Shown: piece after piece, positions 23,699 through 35,650 of the stretch | Layout: every line of letters starts with the position of its first letter | Position numbering within the stretch: position 1 is the stretch's first letter | Assembly (NCBI GenBank): GCA_020310875.1 | Contig: CM035431.1 | Coordinates: 14,794,562-14,858,561, forward strand | Direction: 5' to 3' | Length of the DNA stretch: 64,000 nucleotides | DNA from: Ceratopteris richardii | Taxonomy: Eukaryota > Streptophyta > Polypodiopsida > Polypodiales > Pteridaceae | Position numbers and translations under genes: made by a program | The notes under the pieces: model-generated | Database searches by the model: none | Told to the model about the DNA's origin: nothing | The model's input: only the letters and a program-made list of their open reading frames with translations

Positions 23699-25260
23699 AA
23701 AACATCCCTTAGTCAATTTCTTTCTCGCGCCATACTGAGTATCAAACATACTATCGTACATCAATACCCAATTACCTATCTTGATCTTAAATGATCTAAG
23801 ACAATGAGTTTTGTCAAAGTAAATTTTACTTTTTAACCTTCACTCCTTTATCTTTTGTACCACTTCTTTTAACTTCTCATTTCCTTCTTCTAGCTGTTTA
23901 ATCCTTAGTGATAGTAATTCTTCTCTCATAATTTCATTATTCAATGGGAGCATCATCCATGCCAAAATCTGAGTCTCGATAGGGAAAACTGGCTCTTCAC
24001 AATACATCAGTTTAGCAGACATAAATCCTATAGAACGAGTGTATGTCATTCTATCTTCCTATAATGAAAATGGAAGAAATCTAGGCCACTACTTTATGTC
24101 TCCATTGTAGGCCTTAGAGATTGCCTTCACAATAGAAGGATGACCTCTCTCAATCTTTCCATTAGCCTCAGGATTATACGCAGTAGTGAGGACAAACAAA
24201 TTCCATGGCCATCAAAGAACTCTTTTGCCTCTCTTGCATCTAATTCTCTCTTATCTACAACCACTTTTCTCTATGTATTTGAATCATGAGATCACTTCTT
24301 CTAAAAGCGATCTGCATACACTATAAGTAGTCTTTGTCTGAAGAGCTTGACCTTCCTCATGGTTGGTCAAGTCCTATCTAGCAAGCACAATATATCTCAT
24401 TTTATCAATTTGTTTGGGCATGGTTACAAGGTCGACTACCCACTTGTAATGAATACAAGGGGGGTATGTCAAATGTAATGGGTCTCTATGCCTAACTGAA
24501 TAATGTATTTGACATGTGGCATAAGTTCTCGCAAAGTCTTGCACACTCACATATATTCTTGGCCACCAATAGGCTTCCCTAACCTTTTCATATGTCGCAA
24601 AAAATCCTTTCTGACCTACCCATAAGGTCTCATGCATCTCTCTCATGACTTTGTTCTGAAGACACCTACTACTCAATACACGCTATATATTCTTCACTTT
24701 GCCTTTAGAGTGTCGCCAAATAAATTTGTCCTTCAAGAAAAAGTTATAAGACTTTTTCCGAATGGACCTAAACTTATTCATGGATCAACATAAGGAAGGT
24801 TTCAGTGAACTCGAATAATTTCCTATGTCTTTCCATTCTCCATTATACTCATTCTTGTGGAATTGCTCGTAAACATAGAATAGTGTATCATTCCTCATCA
24901 TGTTTATATACCTTTCTACCTCATCATCATCATCAAATTTCTCATATAACTTCGCTCTTGAAAGCATATCAACTATATTTAGTTTTCCATCTATTTGAAC
25001 AAAAGAAAGGTTAATAAAGTTGACATATGAGATCCACCTAAGCATCATAATATCCAGAGAAGAACAATTAGCTATCATTCCTACTAGAGGAAGATCATCA
25101 ATCTCAACTACAAGATTAGCTCCAATTAAATATTCTTTACCATATTTTAAATCAATCACCAATCCCAATAATTCTCTCTTAATCTATGGATTCATTGGTT
25201 GAAGAGTGCGCAAGATGAATCATTTATACTAATGCAAAATATGAATGATCAAACTACAAG
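23699..25260 (-). pseudogene. Gypsy-2 pol: RNase H, integrase zinc finger and core
   Basis: From high to low: the RNase H C-terminus (DIMMLRWISYVNFINLSFVQIDGKLNIVDMLSRA in pieces near 25080-24950), a spacer, the integrase HHCC finger (HETLWVGQKGFFATYEKVREAYWWPRI, ATCQIH) at 24374-24676, the start of the core (WVVDLVTMP), then the distal core (TRSIGFMSAKLMYCEEPVFPIE) at about 24040. It ends at the copia-D insertion. Many frameshifts are present. The segment with the rest of the DD35E core (24050-24370) is barely readable. Confidence 0.8.
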
Positions 25261-25529
25261 AAAATTAGTCTTTCTTTTTATGTGCATGAAGGAATGCAAG
25301 TATACAAAGAACTTGAAAAACAAATACCCATAATTCTAATCTATTGCAAAGGTTATGGATTCATGCAATAAAAATGTCTTTACATTTATTTTTTGAACAA
25401 TCCAAAATACAAGTAATTGTTAGAGTGAGTGAAAGTTCTTTTCTATCTTCTGAAGGCATGGGTGGCGAGTTGAGGATTTGCTATCACCAGGGCAATTAGT
25501 TCACTTCACATCTTGTTTAACTTCTCGAA
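25261..25529. other. Unassigned spacer between gypsy-2 and repeat R copy 2
   Basis: Short AT-rich stretch; nothing recognised. Upstream parts of gypsy-2 pol are absent. Confidence 0.3.
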
Positions 25530-26581
25530 AAGAAGGGGTTTACAATGAGGACAAGTGTAGGGTTGGATTGGGCCCTAGGTTGCTTCGTCCCATTAAGCGA
25601 CCAGAAATTGCACGTTGGGCACCTTTTCTAGGGATAGTTTGCTAAGCACCACCTGTGCTTTAGGGGTAGCAATGAAGCACACAAAAGAGGGAGTAGGATC
25701 TCAAAGATGAAATCCGTCAGAGGGGTAGGAGGCAAAGTAGGTTTGGGAAATTTGTACACGAAGATACCGTACTTCTAATTGTCACATAGGATGCCAAAGA
25801 TAAACTAGAAACCTCAACACTCATATACTCATCAACAATGTTTCCATCCATGGGCAAAATACAAAATATGGGAGTAGATCCTAATACAAGCTAAATGGAA
25901 AATAAAGGATTCTTGAAACAGATAAGGATCATAGAAAAAATCCACTATAGTGTAGATGGGAAAAGTAATCTTCCTTCAATTTTCTCAGTTATTGGCTAAA
26001 AGGACTTTCTGCTCTTTACGTCACTTCCAAACTGAAAAAAGACTTTGGAAAAAAAATCTCTTATTAGGACATTTGAAGTTTTATGAAAAATATACTTAAA
26101 AGAACACCTCTTTATTTTAATTATTTTTCTCTTAATCTCATTTTGAGCTTTCTTTTTATTTATTTATTTTTAATTTTTTCTATATTTCTATTCTATTTTC
26201 TCATTGATTCCTTTATTTATATATTTCCTTTTCAATTTTGTTTTCCTATTTTCTTTTTACTATTTTTGTGGTTACTTTATGCTATTTTTCTTTTATTTCT
26301 TATTTACATAATTCTACTTTCTCTTTTCATTTTATTTATCTATTTAACTAATTCCTAATTTTTCATTTACATTATTTATATTACTCAATTTTTGTTCTAA
26401 TTATTTACTTATTTTATTTATATTAATTTATTAATTTACCTGGAGTTAATACCTATTATTATTATAAATTCGTTTTTTCATACCATATACATTCGTTTAT
26501 GTTTTTTCTAACTCTTTAATTAATCAATTCAATATAATCAAAATACAACAAAAAAGAACACTAAAACACATGAAAAATCAA

Positions 26582-26582
<1 letters not shown>

Positions 26583-26638
<56 letters not shown>
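26583..26638. repeat. Microsatellite (CT)n(TA)n
   Basis: About 20 bases CT then about 37 bases TA. Confidence 0.95.
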
Positions 26639-26640
<2 letters not shown>

Positions 26641-26830
26641 TTTCCTTCTATTTCTACTATAGTGACACTTCATCTGCTATGAACCTGCCATAGCACTCTG
26701 CTAATCTTTCTCTACTCCAATCCACAAAGGAGAAGCATGCGTATCATCCCCCCTCCCCTCTCTCTCTCCCCTCAGTCTCTCTCTTAGTTATGCGCTTGCC
26801 CCAAAGCTCTATTATAGATCTTGATCCTTA

Positions 26831-26860
26831 AACCTCTCTCTCTCTCTCTCTCCCCCTCTT

Positions 26861-26894
<34 letters not shown>

Positions 26895-27170
26895 CCCCCC
26901 TCCCTCTTCGTCTCCCCCTCTCCCTCCCTCCCCCTCTCTCTCTCTATCTATCTATCTACCTCTCTCTCTCTATCTATCTATCTACCTCTATCTCTCTCTC
27001 TCTCCCTCCCTCCCCCCCTCTCTCTCTCTCTCCCTCCCTCCCCCTCCTCTCTCTCTCTCCCTCCTTCCCCCCCTCTCTCTCTCTCTCCCTCCCTCCCTCT
27101 CTCTCTCTCTGTCTCTCTGTCTCTCTGTCTCTCTCTCTCTCTCTCTCCCTCTCCCTCCCTCTCTCTCTCA
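26831..27170. repeat. Long polypyrimidine tract (CT/CCCT/TATC)
   Basis: About 340 bases of nearly pure pyrimidine on the + strand, mixing CT, CCCTCC, TATC and GTCT motifs. Open frames through it on either strand are artefacts of the repeat. Confidence 0.95.
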
Positions 27171-27194
27171 TCACCTTAATTTTCATGGAGTGTT

Positions 27195-27358
27195 GAATCT
27201 CTATGTTCTAAGGTCACAGAGATGAGATGTAAGGGTAGAAAGAATAGGGATCTATTTCTCTCTCTCTCTCTCTATCGAATCTCTATGTTCTAAGGTCATA
27301 GAGATGAGATGTGAGGGTAGAAAGAATAGGGATCTATTTCTCTCTCTCTCTCTCTATT
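27195..27358. repeat. 82-bp tandem duplication
   Basis: Two adjacent units starting gaatctctatgttctaagg at 27195 and 27277, each ending in a CT run. Confidence 0.9.
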
Positions 27359-28651
27359 GACATCAGAGCTAGAGGGAGAAGAAAACGGTAGAGAGTTGAA
27401 GTTCTCTCAAAATATACACACAATAAAGAGGAAGAACAAATGAAATACGTGAAAATAGATTTTGGAAAAACTTAGTATAATCTAATCTCTCTCCTTTATA
27501 TAGACTTTTTCAATTTCCAATTTTCCAAAATTAGTCACACATACGTATTGATATGTCCCTTTCTTTTCTGCTCTAGATTTGGATCAATCAATCTATCTTA
27601 ATCTCCATCCTTCCTTTCTATTTTTATTGTTTTATTTTTCTTTTTCATTTTCTTACTCTTACTTTTAATTTTTATTTTCTCTTCTTTTTCCTTTCCTTTT
27701 TTGCTCTTAGGCTTAAGGTTCCTTTTAGTTACACATAATTCTATATACAAAGTTTTCAAATAACACAAGATTTTAAGTTTGGAAAAATATGTTCTTAAGA
27801 TTTCAAGTTAGGGTTTATGTAGAATACCTAAGGTTGGGAAGACAAAGATTTTTATTTATATATTTCTAGGGTCAAATGGCAGCGTTACTAGGCTTTTAAT
27901 TTAAGATCTCCTAGGGTTTGAAGTTACGTTTAAGGGGTTTTTAGCTAAGGTTTCTAAGGGTAGAATTTGCATGGTTACTCAAGGGTTTCTAATATACTTA
28001 TGGTTGCTTTAAAGGATCAAGATTAACAATACATATAATGTTTGAGAGTGTTAAATGTTCTTAAAGTTCTCGATTAAATATGATTACAAGTGAATGGTTA
28101 AACTAAGATTTTTCTTTAGGGTTTAGAGGGTTAAAACATAAAATTTGAAGGGTTTAAAAACTCAGCTAGGTCAGAAGCTCACTAGAAATACAATATTTTC
28201 ATCATACAATCAATTAAATCAATTAAATACTTGATCGAATGCACTTTTTTCTTCTTTCTGCAAACAAAGCATCAAATCATAGTCAGAAAAAGCAAAGAAA
28301 TAGATTTTGAAAAAAAATTAGTAGACAATTTCATCTGCACAATATATACGATGTCATGTATGATAGTGTGGGTACTTGAAATGACAAATCATGCACGGTG
28401 AGGTTACTATCCCTATTGAAAACATTTCTTAAATAAAAATAGAAAATCTTGATGAGGTTTGAAACTGGGATATACTCCTCCTCAAGATGCTCTAGTAATA
28501 TAAATGGAAGATGATGGGAGAAGAGACAATCTTCCTATGCAGTCTTAAAATACCAATGTTCTCTCAAACAATCCTATCTTTGAACTCTTTTCGATTGAGC
28601 ATGAGAGATTTTGTACACATAGACTACACTTAGAGAGCTTGCCAACGCAAG

Positions 28652-30150
28652 CTCTCTCTCTCTCTCTCTCTCCCCCTTTCTCTCTCTACCTCCCTCTCTC
28701 TCTCCACCCTCTCTCTCTCATCACCTTAATTTTCACGCAATGTTCATCTTTATGTTCTAAGGTCAGAGAGAGGAGATATGAGGGTAGAGAGAATATGGAT
28801 CTCTCTCTCTCTCTATCGGCATCAGAGCTAGAGGGAGGATAAAAGGGTAGAGAGATGAAGTTCTTCTCTCAAAATATAAACACAATAAAGAGAAAGAACA
28901 AATGAAATACCTAAAAAAAGATTTTGGAAAACCTTAATATAATCTAATCTCTTTTATATAGACTTTTTCAATTTTCAACTTTCCAAAATTAGACAGACAT
29001 ACGTATTCCCGTTTTTTTGTTCTAAATTTGGATCAATCAATCTATTTTAATCTCTATCCTTCCTTTCTATTTTAATTTTTTTATTTTTCTTTTCCATTTT
29101 CTTACTCTTACTTTTAATTTTCATTTTCTCTTTCTTTTCCTTTTTTTTACTCTTAGGATTAAGGTTCCTTTTAGTTACACATAATTCGATGTACAGGGTT
29201 TTCAAATAACGCAAGATTTTATGTTTGGAAAAATATGTTCTTAAGATTTCAAGTTAGGGTTTATGTAGAATACCTAAGGTTGGGAAGACAAGGAGTTTTA
29301 TTTATATATTTTTAGGGTCAAACGGCAGTGTTTCTAGGCTTTTAAATTAAGATCTCCTAGGGTTTTAATTTACTTTTAAGGGGTTTTTAGCTAACGTTTC
29401 TAAGGGTAGAATTTGCATGGTTACTCAAGGGTTTCTAATATACACATGGTTTGTTTAAAGGATCAAGATTAACAATACAATTAGAGTTTTTAGAGTGTTA
29501 AATGTTCTTGAAGTTCTTGATTACAAGTGAATGGTTAAATTAAGATTTTGCTTTGTTAAAACATGACATTTGAAGGGTTTAAAAATCAATGGATTTTATG
29601 TAGGTAATTTTACAGGTTTCTAGGGTTACGATAGGTCAAGAGCTCACTAGAAATACAATATTTTTCATAATACGATCAATCAAATCAATCAAATACTTGA
29701 TCAAATGCACTCTTTTCTTCTTTCTACAAACAAAACATCAAATCATAGTCAGAAAAAGCAAAGAAATAGATTTTGAAAAAAATATAGTAGACAATCCATG
29801 AGGGATTTCATATGCACAATGTAGATGATGTCATGTAATAATGTGGGTACTTGAAATGACAAATCATGCATGGTGAGGTTACTATCATTATTGAAAACAT
29901 TTCTTAAATAAAAATAGAAAATTTTGATGAGGTTTTAAAATGGGATATAGTCTCCTCAACATGTTCTAGTGATATAAATGGAAGATGATGGGAGAAGAAA
30001 CAATCTCCCTATGCAATCTTGAAGCATACTAGTTGGCCTTATAGGCACACTTAAAATACCAATGTACATGCAAACAATCCTATCCTTGAACTCTTTTTGA
30101 TTGAGCATGAGAGATTTTGTACACATAGACTACACTTAGAGAACTTGCCA
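28652..30150. repeat. Dispersed repeat R, copy 3 (tandem duplicate of the distal half of copy 2)
   Basis: Repeats about 1.5 kb of copy 2, from the end of its CT tract (near 27165) to 28650. Shared marks include tctctctcatcaccttaattttca, agattttggaaaacctta, tgtgggtacttgaaatgac and tagactacacttagaga. The unit boundary lies in a CT run, which suggests slippage or unequal exchange at the microsatellite. Confidence 0.8.
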
Positions 30151-30802
30151 ATGCAAGTTATTTCACTCAAAATGGTTACTCCTACTAGGAGAAGCAATAC
30201 CTCCAAGACAGACAAGTTATAGCATTCACAACATACAGAGATGGATCAATTCTCACTTCAAGGCTTGGTTCTCTCAAAATATGCAAAGCTTCACCATGAG
30301 CTTTGAAAATTTTAGAAGAAAAGAATAAGTTTCTAACAAACAAAAGATTACAGGAAATGAGTGAGGAATGATACAAAAACCTTGCTTAACACTTAGAGCA
30401 ATCTAGTTCTTACACACAGAAATTTGTAAGCTAGATATGGCTACACAAAGTCTACTAGAAAACTTCAAGCAAGCCAAAAGGGGATTTCTTAGCTGAGGTG
30501 CATATTGGCTTGCTTCCAAAACTCTATGAGAACATAGAAACATGCATTGTCTATTGATTCGAAGCCCTTTGTGTGTACATATAGATTTGAAAAGATTTCC
30601 TATAAGCTTGGAATCATTTGTCCTAAATTATAAGCTTTTAGCACACCTAAGTGTGATTAAAGATTTATGGTTGTTTTGAGGGGGATTTTAATTTCAAAAT
30701 TGACCTTGGTTTCTTTTGCTTGATGTCTTGCTTCATTTAGCTACAAGTGGCATCCATCCAAATGTCCATTTATGTTTTAAGGTTGAAGCTTGAATTTCAA
30801 CA
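30151..30802 (-). repeat. 3' LTR of copia-E (outer end unresolved)
   Basis: The inner end is clear: ATTTCAACA at 30802 followed by ctccccctc, the polypurine tract of a - strand element. The outer end is not, because there is no partner LTR and repeat R runs straight into this block. The start given is only where R copies 2 and 3 stop matching. Confidence 0.55.
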
Positions 30803-30823
30803 CTCCCCCTCAAGCTTCAACCT
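30780..30823 (-). promoter_or_regulatory. PPT hairpin of copia-E (14-bp perfect stem)
   Basis: AGGTTGAAGCTTGA (30780-30793, inside the LTR) is the exact reverse complement of TCAAGCTTCAACCT (30810-30823, pol side). The 16-nt loop holds the LTR end and the polypurine tract. This is the longest perfect stem of the set. Confidence 0.8.
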
Positions 30824-32067
30824 CCAATTCTTCAACCTAGCTCCAACAACCCTATGCCTTTCTTGAACGTTTCAATCTTCATTGAATCCAAAGATTTGAT
30901 GAACATGTCGACACATTGGTCCTTGGTACCTATGTGCTACTCTTGGAGTTTCTTGGCCAATACCTTCTCTCTGATGCAGTGATAGTGTACCTCTATGCAT
31001 TTTCTCCTACTATGGAACATGGCATTAGCACATAGTACATACTCATGTTATCAAACATGATTGGAAATTGATGAACCTACAAACGTAATTCAATCATTAG
31101 CTTCTAAAGTCGCATAATCTCACAAGTTACTTGAGCTAAAGCCCTATATTCAGCTTCAGTAGAGGATAGAGAAACTATGGGTTGTTTTGTTTCCATCCAT
31201 GAGATGACCATCTTGCCAAGCATCGGTGCATATCCACTTGTACTTCTAATATCTTCTTTAGATCCAACCCAATCAGCATTTTTATATGCTTTTACTTGCA
31301 ATTCATCTTCAAAAGGGTATAATAAACCTTTAAGATATATGAGCACCATCTTGGCTCCAAGTAAATGTCGAACCCTAGGTGTGTTCATATATTGAGATAG
31401 CACACCAAGTGTATATGCCAGATCTTGCCTTGTAATGGTGGCATAGTTCAGTGATCCTACTATAGACCTATACATATGTGGATCATGTACGTGTACTTCA
31501 TTTTCATCCACTGAAGTTGATTTTGTGTTTAGCTCCATAGGGTTGCTCAATGGTTTTCATCATGTAAGTCCATACTTTTTCAACATATCCAAAATACTCT
31601 TTCTCTGTATCAACCAAATACAATTGTCCTTGCATATGAATTAAATACCTAAGAAATACATTAAATCTCTAACCGCAAAGATCTCGAACTCCTTTTCAAG
31701 CTTCTCTTTGATGTCCTTGATACCGTCTTCATGATAATGTGTAATAATTAAGTCATCCACATATACAGGTAAGTATACAGATGATTCACCTTCCTTCTTG
31801 TACAATAGTGAGAGATGCACCTTGCTTTGATGGTATCCACAACTTATCAAATATTCCACAAGTCTTTGAATCCATACCCTTAGGGCTTACTTGAGACCAT
31901 ATAATTCTTTCTTAAAGCTTGAAACATAACCATCTTTAACTTTGTATTCCAACCCTAATGATTGGTCCATGCACATAACTTCCTTTAGCTCCCCATTCTG
32001 AACTATATTCTTCACATCAACTTGATACATCTTCCAATTCTTGCTTGTTGTAATGGCAATGCTAGCT
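30824..32067 (-). pseudogene. Copia-E pol: RT and RNase H, truncated
   Basis: RNase H and the connection domain (MYRSIVGSLNYATITRQDLAYTLGVLSQYM, ADWVGSKEDIRSTSGYAPMLG, SLSSTEAEYRAL) lie at 31104-31550. The RT palm (VYVDDLIITHY, active site intact) is near 31770. The RT fingers (YQVDVKNIVQNGELKEVMCMDQ) are near 32030. Frameshifts separate them and the C-terminal HARTKH segment is barely preserved near 31010. Upstream of about 32068 the RT frame stops at the start of the copia-F LTR on the opposite strand, so gag, protease and integrase are missing. Confidence 0.85.
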
Positions 32068-32362
32068 CTTATATTCCCAAAAGGAGTTTTTTCAATTGTT
32101 ACTGGGGAAGGAGTATTGCTCATTTCTCAGAGCAGGTGTAGTGACCAAAATAGCAAGTTTTTGGTTCATAGTGAAACTCCAAGTTATTTGTTTTGATCCA
32201 ATGGTTTGAGGATCACCTTCCAAAATACTTGGGTGATTACTTGTGCTTCCTAGAAAGCTCAAAAGATGTACTTTGCACTCCTCAACTTAGTTTTGGCTGG
32301 TGGGAAGTTGGAATTTGCAGCACCATCTCATCTTTGGAAGGTGTCCACCATCTCTTCCAAGA
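32068..32362 (+). repeat. 5' LTR of copia-F, truncated at its outer end
   Basis: Homologous, in opposite orientation, to the solo LTR split across 50006-50128 and 55216-55435. Shared marks include tgaccaaaatagcaagtttttgg and the inner end ccaccatctcttccaa. About 45 bases of the outer end are missing at the junction with copia-E. Confidence 0.75.
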
Positions 32363-32363
32363 G

Positions 32364-32375
32364 TGGTATCAGAGC
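32364..32375 (+). promoter_or_regulatory. Primer-binding site of copia-F
   Basis: TGGTATCAGAGC next to the LTR end; perfect initiator tRNA-Met site. Confidence 0.9.
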
Positions 32376-32389
32376 AACATCAAGGTAAA

Positions 32390-34606
32390 ATGAGAGATGA
32401 ATTTTGATCATTCACTGAAAAGTTGGATAGGGGCAATTATCCATCTTGGTCCCTAAGGATGAAGGATTACCTCAAAAGAAGAAGATTGTATGGATACATA
32501 TCTAGAGATGATGAATTCCCAACCTTTAGAAGCAAAAACCAACCTACAACAGAGGAGGAAGAGAGACTAACTGCATGGTGTGCAAAGGATGCTCTAGCCA
32601 CATCTTACATACTCAATTCAATATCTGATTTTTTGTTACCTCATATTAGGAATTTTAAAACTTCCAAAGAGACTTGGGAAGTACTATCTTCATACTTATC
32701 ATCAAATACAAGGGCCAAAAAGAACCAGATTTGGATGGAGTTCACAACATTGAAGAAGCAACCAAAGCAAAGTGTAGCTGAATATGTGACCAAGATGAAG
32801 GATGTAGCTGATCAACTTGCAAGTATTGGAGAAGAAATAAAAGAGGAGCACATAGTAAGGCAGATCATAAATGGCATCAAGGTTGATGACAAATGGGAGT
32901 CTTTTACCACAACAATGGACCTATCTATGGACATGCAAATACCTGAACTCAATACATTGATGGGGAAACTCTTCGCACATGAGACAAAGCTCAACAAGAA
33001 TTGAGATACTTCTAGCGGTAATCAATCTTCTGCCCTTTATAGAGATAAAAGTAAGAGTAAAGATAAAGGCAAAGGTAAGAAGAATGAAGAAGATGCAAGT
33101 ACCTCTCAAGTGAATTTCAGAGGTAGAGGAAGAGGTACTATAGGAAGGGGCAGAGGACGAAAGCAAGGCAAGGGAGACCATACAATTCTTTGCCTTGCAG
33201 CATTTGTGGCTTGACCAATCATACCAGAGATGAATGCTTCAAAAACACAAAGAATCAAAGAGGGAGAGGCTTCTACAGAGGAGACTATGGACAATCAAGA
33301 TGCAGATTCAATAATGGAGGAAATAACTATCATCACAATTATAACTAAGGCTACAACAACTATCAAGGAGGCTTTAAAGGAAGGAGAGACTACAACAACT
33401 CTATAGATGATCACGACAATTCCCTATTACTCATGAATATGACAGTGAAGCAAGGTAGAAATGATGAGTATCTATTCTATATTGATTCTGGTTGCTCCAA
33501 TCATGTAGCAGGCAATGTAGCATTATTGTCTGACCTTGGAGAACCCAAAGGAAAGCATGAAGTTCAGACAAGTGATGACAATAGGGACTCTGTAAAGAAG
33601 ATTGGAAATGTTAAAGCATCTGATGATAGCATGAATCTTCTAAGCAATGTATTGTATTTGGCAACAATAAACAAGAGTCTAATCAGTGTTGGACAAATTG
33701 TGGAGAAGGGTTTACAGGTTAGATTCACAAGGATTTAAAAGGACCAAACCCTATATGAATTGGAGATACGGCATAAGAGACTAGGACATATAGGTGAAAG
33801 GACATTGAAGCAAATATCTAGGGATCAGAGTGTGCTTGGCATCCCAAATGTTTCAAAGCAACACATGATTTACAAATGTGGAGCATGCCAATTTGGGAAG
33901 TCAATTAGGCAACCATTCAACAAAAGAGGATACATGTATGAAGACTACTTGGAGCTTGTACACACAGATGTGTGGGGTCCTCACAAAGAGCCATCAATTT
34001 CACGATCAAGGTATTATCTTTCATTCATATATGACTATAGTAGGTGGACAATACTTTATTTTATGAAGCAAAAAGATGAAGTCTTCACTTGTTTCAAGAA
34101 GAGGTGTAAAGAGAGAGATTACAACAAGGTACACTCCAAAACAAATGGAGTGGTAGAGAGAAGAACTAGATTAATAGTAGGCTACAAGATCAATAGTAGG
34201 CTACAAGATCAATAATTGGCTAATTATCTATGGGTAAAGGTTGTTTCCACAGCCACTTACCTAATCAATAGGCTTCCATCCAAGTCTCTGGATGGGACCA
34301 CACCTTATGAGGCATGGAATGGCAAGAGACCTTGTTTAGATCATTGTAAAATCTTTGGGTGCATTGCTTATGCACACATACCCTCACAGATTAGGGAAAA
34401 AGTTGATCCAAAAGCTAAAAGAAGCATATTTATTGGCTATGATCATAATAAAAAAGGATAAAGGTTATATAATCCCACTAACAAAGGATTTATAGTTAGT
34501 AGGGATGTGGTATTTGATGAAAATAACTCTTGGTTTGAGGATAATTGCTAGAAAATTAATCTAACCTATGATTTGGAGAATGATTTTCCAAATCTGACCA
34601 AAGAAG
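32390..34606 (+). pseudogene. Copia-F gag, protease and integrase, broken
   Basis: Gag begins at the ATG at 32390; a TGA at codon 6 interrupts it, and the frame is then open from 32423 to 33004 (DRGNYPSWSLRMKDYL, AWCAKDALATSYILNSISDFLLPHI, QSVAEYVTKMKDVADQL). A Gly/Arg-rich tail and a zinc knuckle CSICGLTNHTRDEC follow near 33195-33240. The protease (FYIDSGCSNHVAGN) is near 33475, then GAG-pre-integrase (HKRLGHIGERTL), the first part of integrase (VHTDVWGP) and the integrase C-terminal half (YLINRLPSKSLDGTTPYEAW) to 34461, then RLYNPTNKGFIVSRDVVFDE after one stop. Part of the integrase core is deleted near 34100. The element is cut at 34606 by the copia-G LTR. Confidence 0.85.
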
Positions 34607-35627
34607 TGATGGAGATTGTTAATCTCCAAAAGAACAACCTACTCTTGTGATTAGAGCACCTCTATACCAAGAGTAAGTCAAAACCTTTACCAAATTAGAG
34701 GTCCAATCTCCAAATTATCAAAAACTTGAAAATTCTGTGAAGAAGATGAAACACAGAAAGTCTGCTGCATAATTTCTTCTCATTGACTTATCAAATCTTT
34801 AAAGTTTTCTATGAAAATTTGTATGGAGTGTCGTCTAGAGATTGCACACCTCCTCCAAGTTAAAGTTCTTCAAAAGGTTTAGTATAACTTGAGAAATCAA
34901 CTTCACAAGTTACCTATGTCTGAATCTGCACTTCTGAGAAGTCGATTTAGACACCCCTAACTTCTTGACTTCAATTCTCTCAGTACAAAACCCGTTTAAG
35001 CAAATGCTTCTAGCCACAAGTAGATCACCTTCCAACTTAAAGATTAAGTGCTTGCTTGCACAAAACTTTAAACTATGGAGTGAGAACTGATCAAAAGATT
35101 AAGATCGAAAATTGCGCCTATTTCAGAGAACTGTGAACACTCAACACATATGAATGTTCCTACACACAATTCTCCTAGCCTGTTTGCAATTAGACTCTGA
35201 AACTCAGGTCACAGACTCATTAACTACCAACTTAGATATCCTCAAAAAGATTTTACAATTGATCAAACACAGATGGAGCAGACACGAAAAGATCGGGCGC
35301 AATATTTCTTCATTTACTCAGAAAGTTACAGTTGAGTGATGAGAGAAAACTCAACTAACTTTTCACATGTCTCATGACATCTATCTTCCTCATTCTTGAC
35401 TTCTATCTATTCAAACATAAGCTCTCATATCACGCCTCGACATTTTCAAGGTATTTATAGATAAATTTGTACAAGTCTATGACTAATCAAAGATCTAAGT
35501 GAACTATGTACATATGTGTACATTCCCACATACTCTGAATGTATCTTCCTTTCAAGCTTCAAGAATTGATCTCATCCTTCATTCTTTAGTCTTCAAACAT
35601 TCAATTGGTGATTGATCTGCACCAACA
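34607..35627 (-). repeat. Copia-G LTR 1 (3' LTR of G1)
   Basis: TGATGGAGATTG to GCACCAACA, 1,021 bp. The outer end carries a small inverted repeat (GGAGATT/AATCTCC). A TATA-like motif on the - strand lies near 35455. Confidence 0.95.
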
Positions 35628-35650
35628 GCTCCCCCTCAATCATCAATTGA
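35601..35650 (-). promoter_or_regulatory. PPT hairpin of copia-G, copy at LTR 1
   Basis: TCAATTGGTGATTGA (35601-35615, LTR side) pairs with TCAATCATCAATTGA (35636-35650, pol side) at 14 of 15 positions. The remaining one can form a wobble pair. The 20-nt loop holds the LTR end and the polypurine tract. Confidence 0.75.

Larger units (their letters stand above)
25530..28650. repeat. Dispersed repeat R, copy 2
   Basis: Homologous to 15480-17850 in the same order, including the T-rich block (26090-26460) and the microsatellite. A long CT-rich tract (26831-27170) has been inserted or expanded. Beyond the end of copy 1 it continues through tgtgggtacttgaaatgac to gcttgccaacgcaag at 28650. Confidence 0.7.

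Noticed and set aside
26821-27225. Pro/Ser/Leu-rich open frame and its antisense Arg-Glu frame
   Set aside because: Product of the polypyrimidine tract.
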